This document shows, piece after piece, positions 5,805-5,923 of a stretch of 5,923 nt of DNA. The notes under the pieces were generated by a model that was not told the DNA's origin, did no database searches, and saw only the letters and a list, made by a program, of their open reading frames with translations. The stretch is from contig CALZMB010000142.1 of assembly GCA_945788485.1 (NCBI GenBank), positions 1-5,923 of the forward strand, written 5' to 3'. A program made the translations under genes and the position numbers. The DNA comes from an uncultured bacterium. GTDB lineage: Bacteria; Bacteroidota; Bacteroidia; Bacteroidales; Bacteroidaceae. Positions within the stretch are counted from its first letter, which is position 1; every line of letters starts with the position of its first letter.

Positions 5805-5922
5805 TTTGCCAGATTTTGAGATTGTTTTTGAGGACAAATTGCAAGTTGGAGAGTGAGCGTAGCGGGCTACGTGACCGATACGACTTGCAATTTGCCCCAA
5901 AAAGAATCCAAAAGATGGCAAA
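5805..5922. repeat. Long nested hairpin C (118 nt) at the window edge
   Basis: The arms nest outward from a tip CGTAGC-GG-GCTACG (5858-5871). The next helix is CAAATTGCAAGT (5835-5846) with ACTTGCAATTTG (5883-5894). Then GG (5832-5833) pairs with CC (5896-5897), and TTTTTG (5825-5830) with CAAAAA (5898-5903). ATT (5821-5823) pairs with AAT (5905-5907), TTTTG (5814-5818) with CAAAA (5909-5913), and TTTGCCA (5805-5811) with TGGCAAA (5916-5922). About 41 pairs are separated by one- or two-base mismatches and bulges, plus an 11-base loop on each side below the tip. Length and pairing resemble hairpins A and B, but the arm sequences differ and the CCTTG ends are absent. The hairpin may continue past the window. 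Confidence 0.8.
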
Positions 5923-5923
5923 A

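Overview
The window looks like chromosomal DNA from a member of the Bacteroidota, probably a gut or rumen Bacteroidales of the Prevotella/Bacteroides/Muribaculaceae type; genus is not resolved. The grounds are two signal-peptide-bearing carbohydrate-active enzymes of families abundant in that group (GH127-like and GH141-like), AT-rich leaders without a Shine-Dalgarno sequence, and intergenic DNA full of short repeats and long palindromes. All four genes lie on the + strand.

Layout. Positions 1-110 are the 3' end of galE (UDP-glucose 4-epimerase). Two bases later comes trmO (113-838), a tRNA-modifying methyltransferase, probably in the same transcript. After an 82-base gap, 921-3032 encodes a secreted GH127/DUF1680 enzyme of the beta-L-arabinofuranosidase type. 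A 770-base gene-free stretch (3033-3802) follows. Then 3803-5728 encodes a secreted right-handed beta-helix protein that most resembles GH141. The last 195 bases are intergenic and hold one more very long hairpin.

The two secreted enzymes fit plant cell-wall (pectin) breakdown in the periplasm. In Bacteroides thetaiotaomicron a GH127 (BT1003) and a GH141 (BT1002) are neighbours in a rhamnogalacturonan-II locus, so this pair may be related in function. No SusC/SusD, sensor or other locus gene is in view.

The most unusual DNA is at 3272-3684. It has two long nested hairpins (A, 3290-3418; B, 3541-3666) in opposite orientation, both bounded by CCTTG...CAAGG and both with a GAGC-NN-GCTC tip. Matching inner and outer flanks extend the inverted repeat. 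Between them lies an 84-bp array of an 8-bp unit whose last base alternates strictly C/T. About 340 bp before B, at 3170-3197, is what looks like the same junction without the hairpin, so the hairpin behaves like a discrete insertable or excisable unit. Seven TCCGTG motifs, several 10 or 20-21 bp apart, lie outside the composite. No transposase or RNA family could be recognised, so the nature of the element is an inference.
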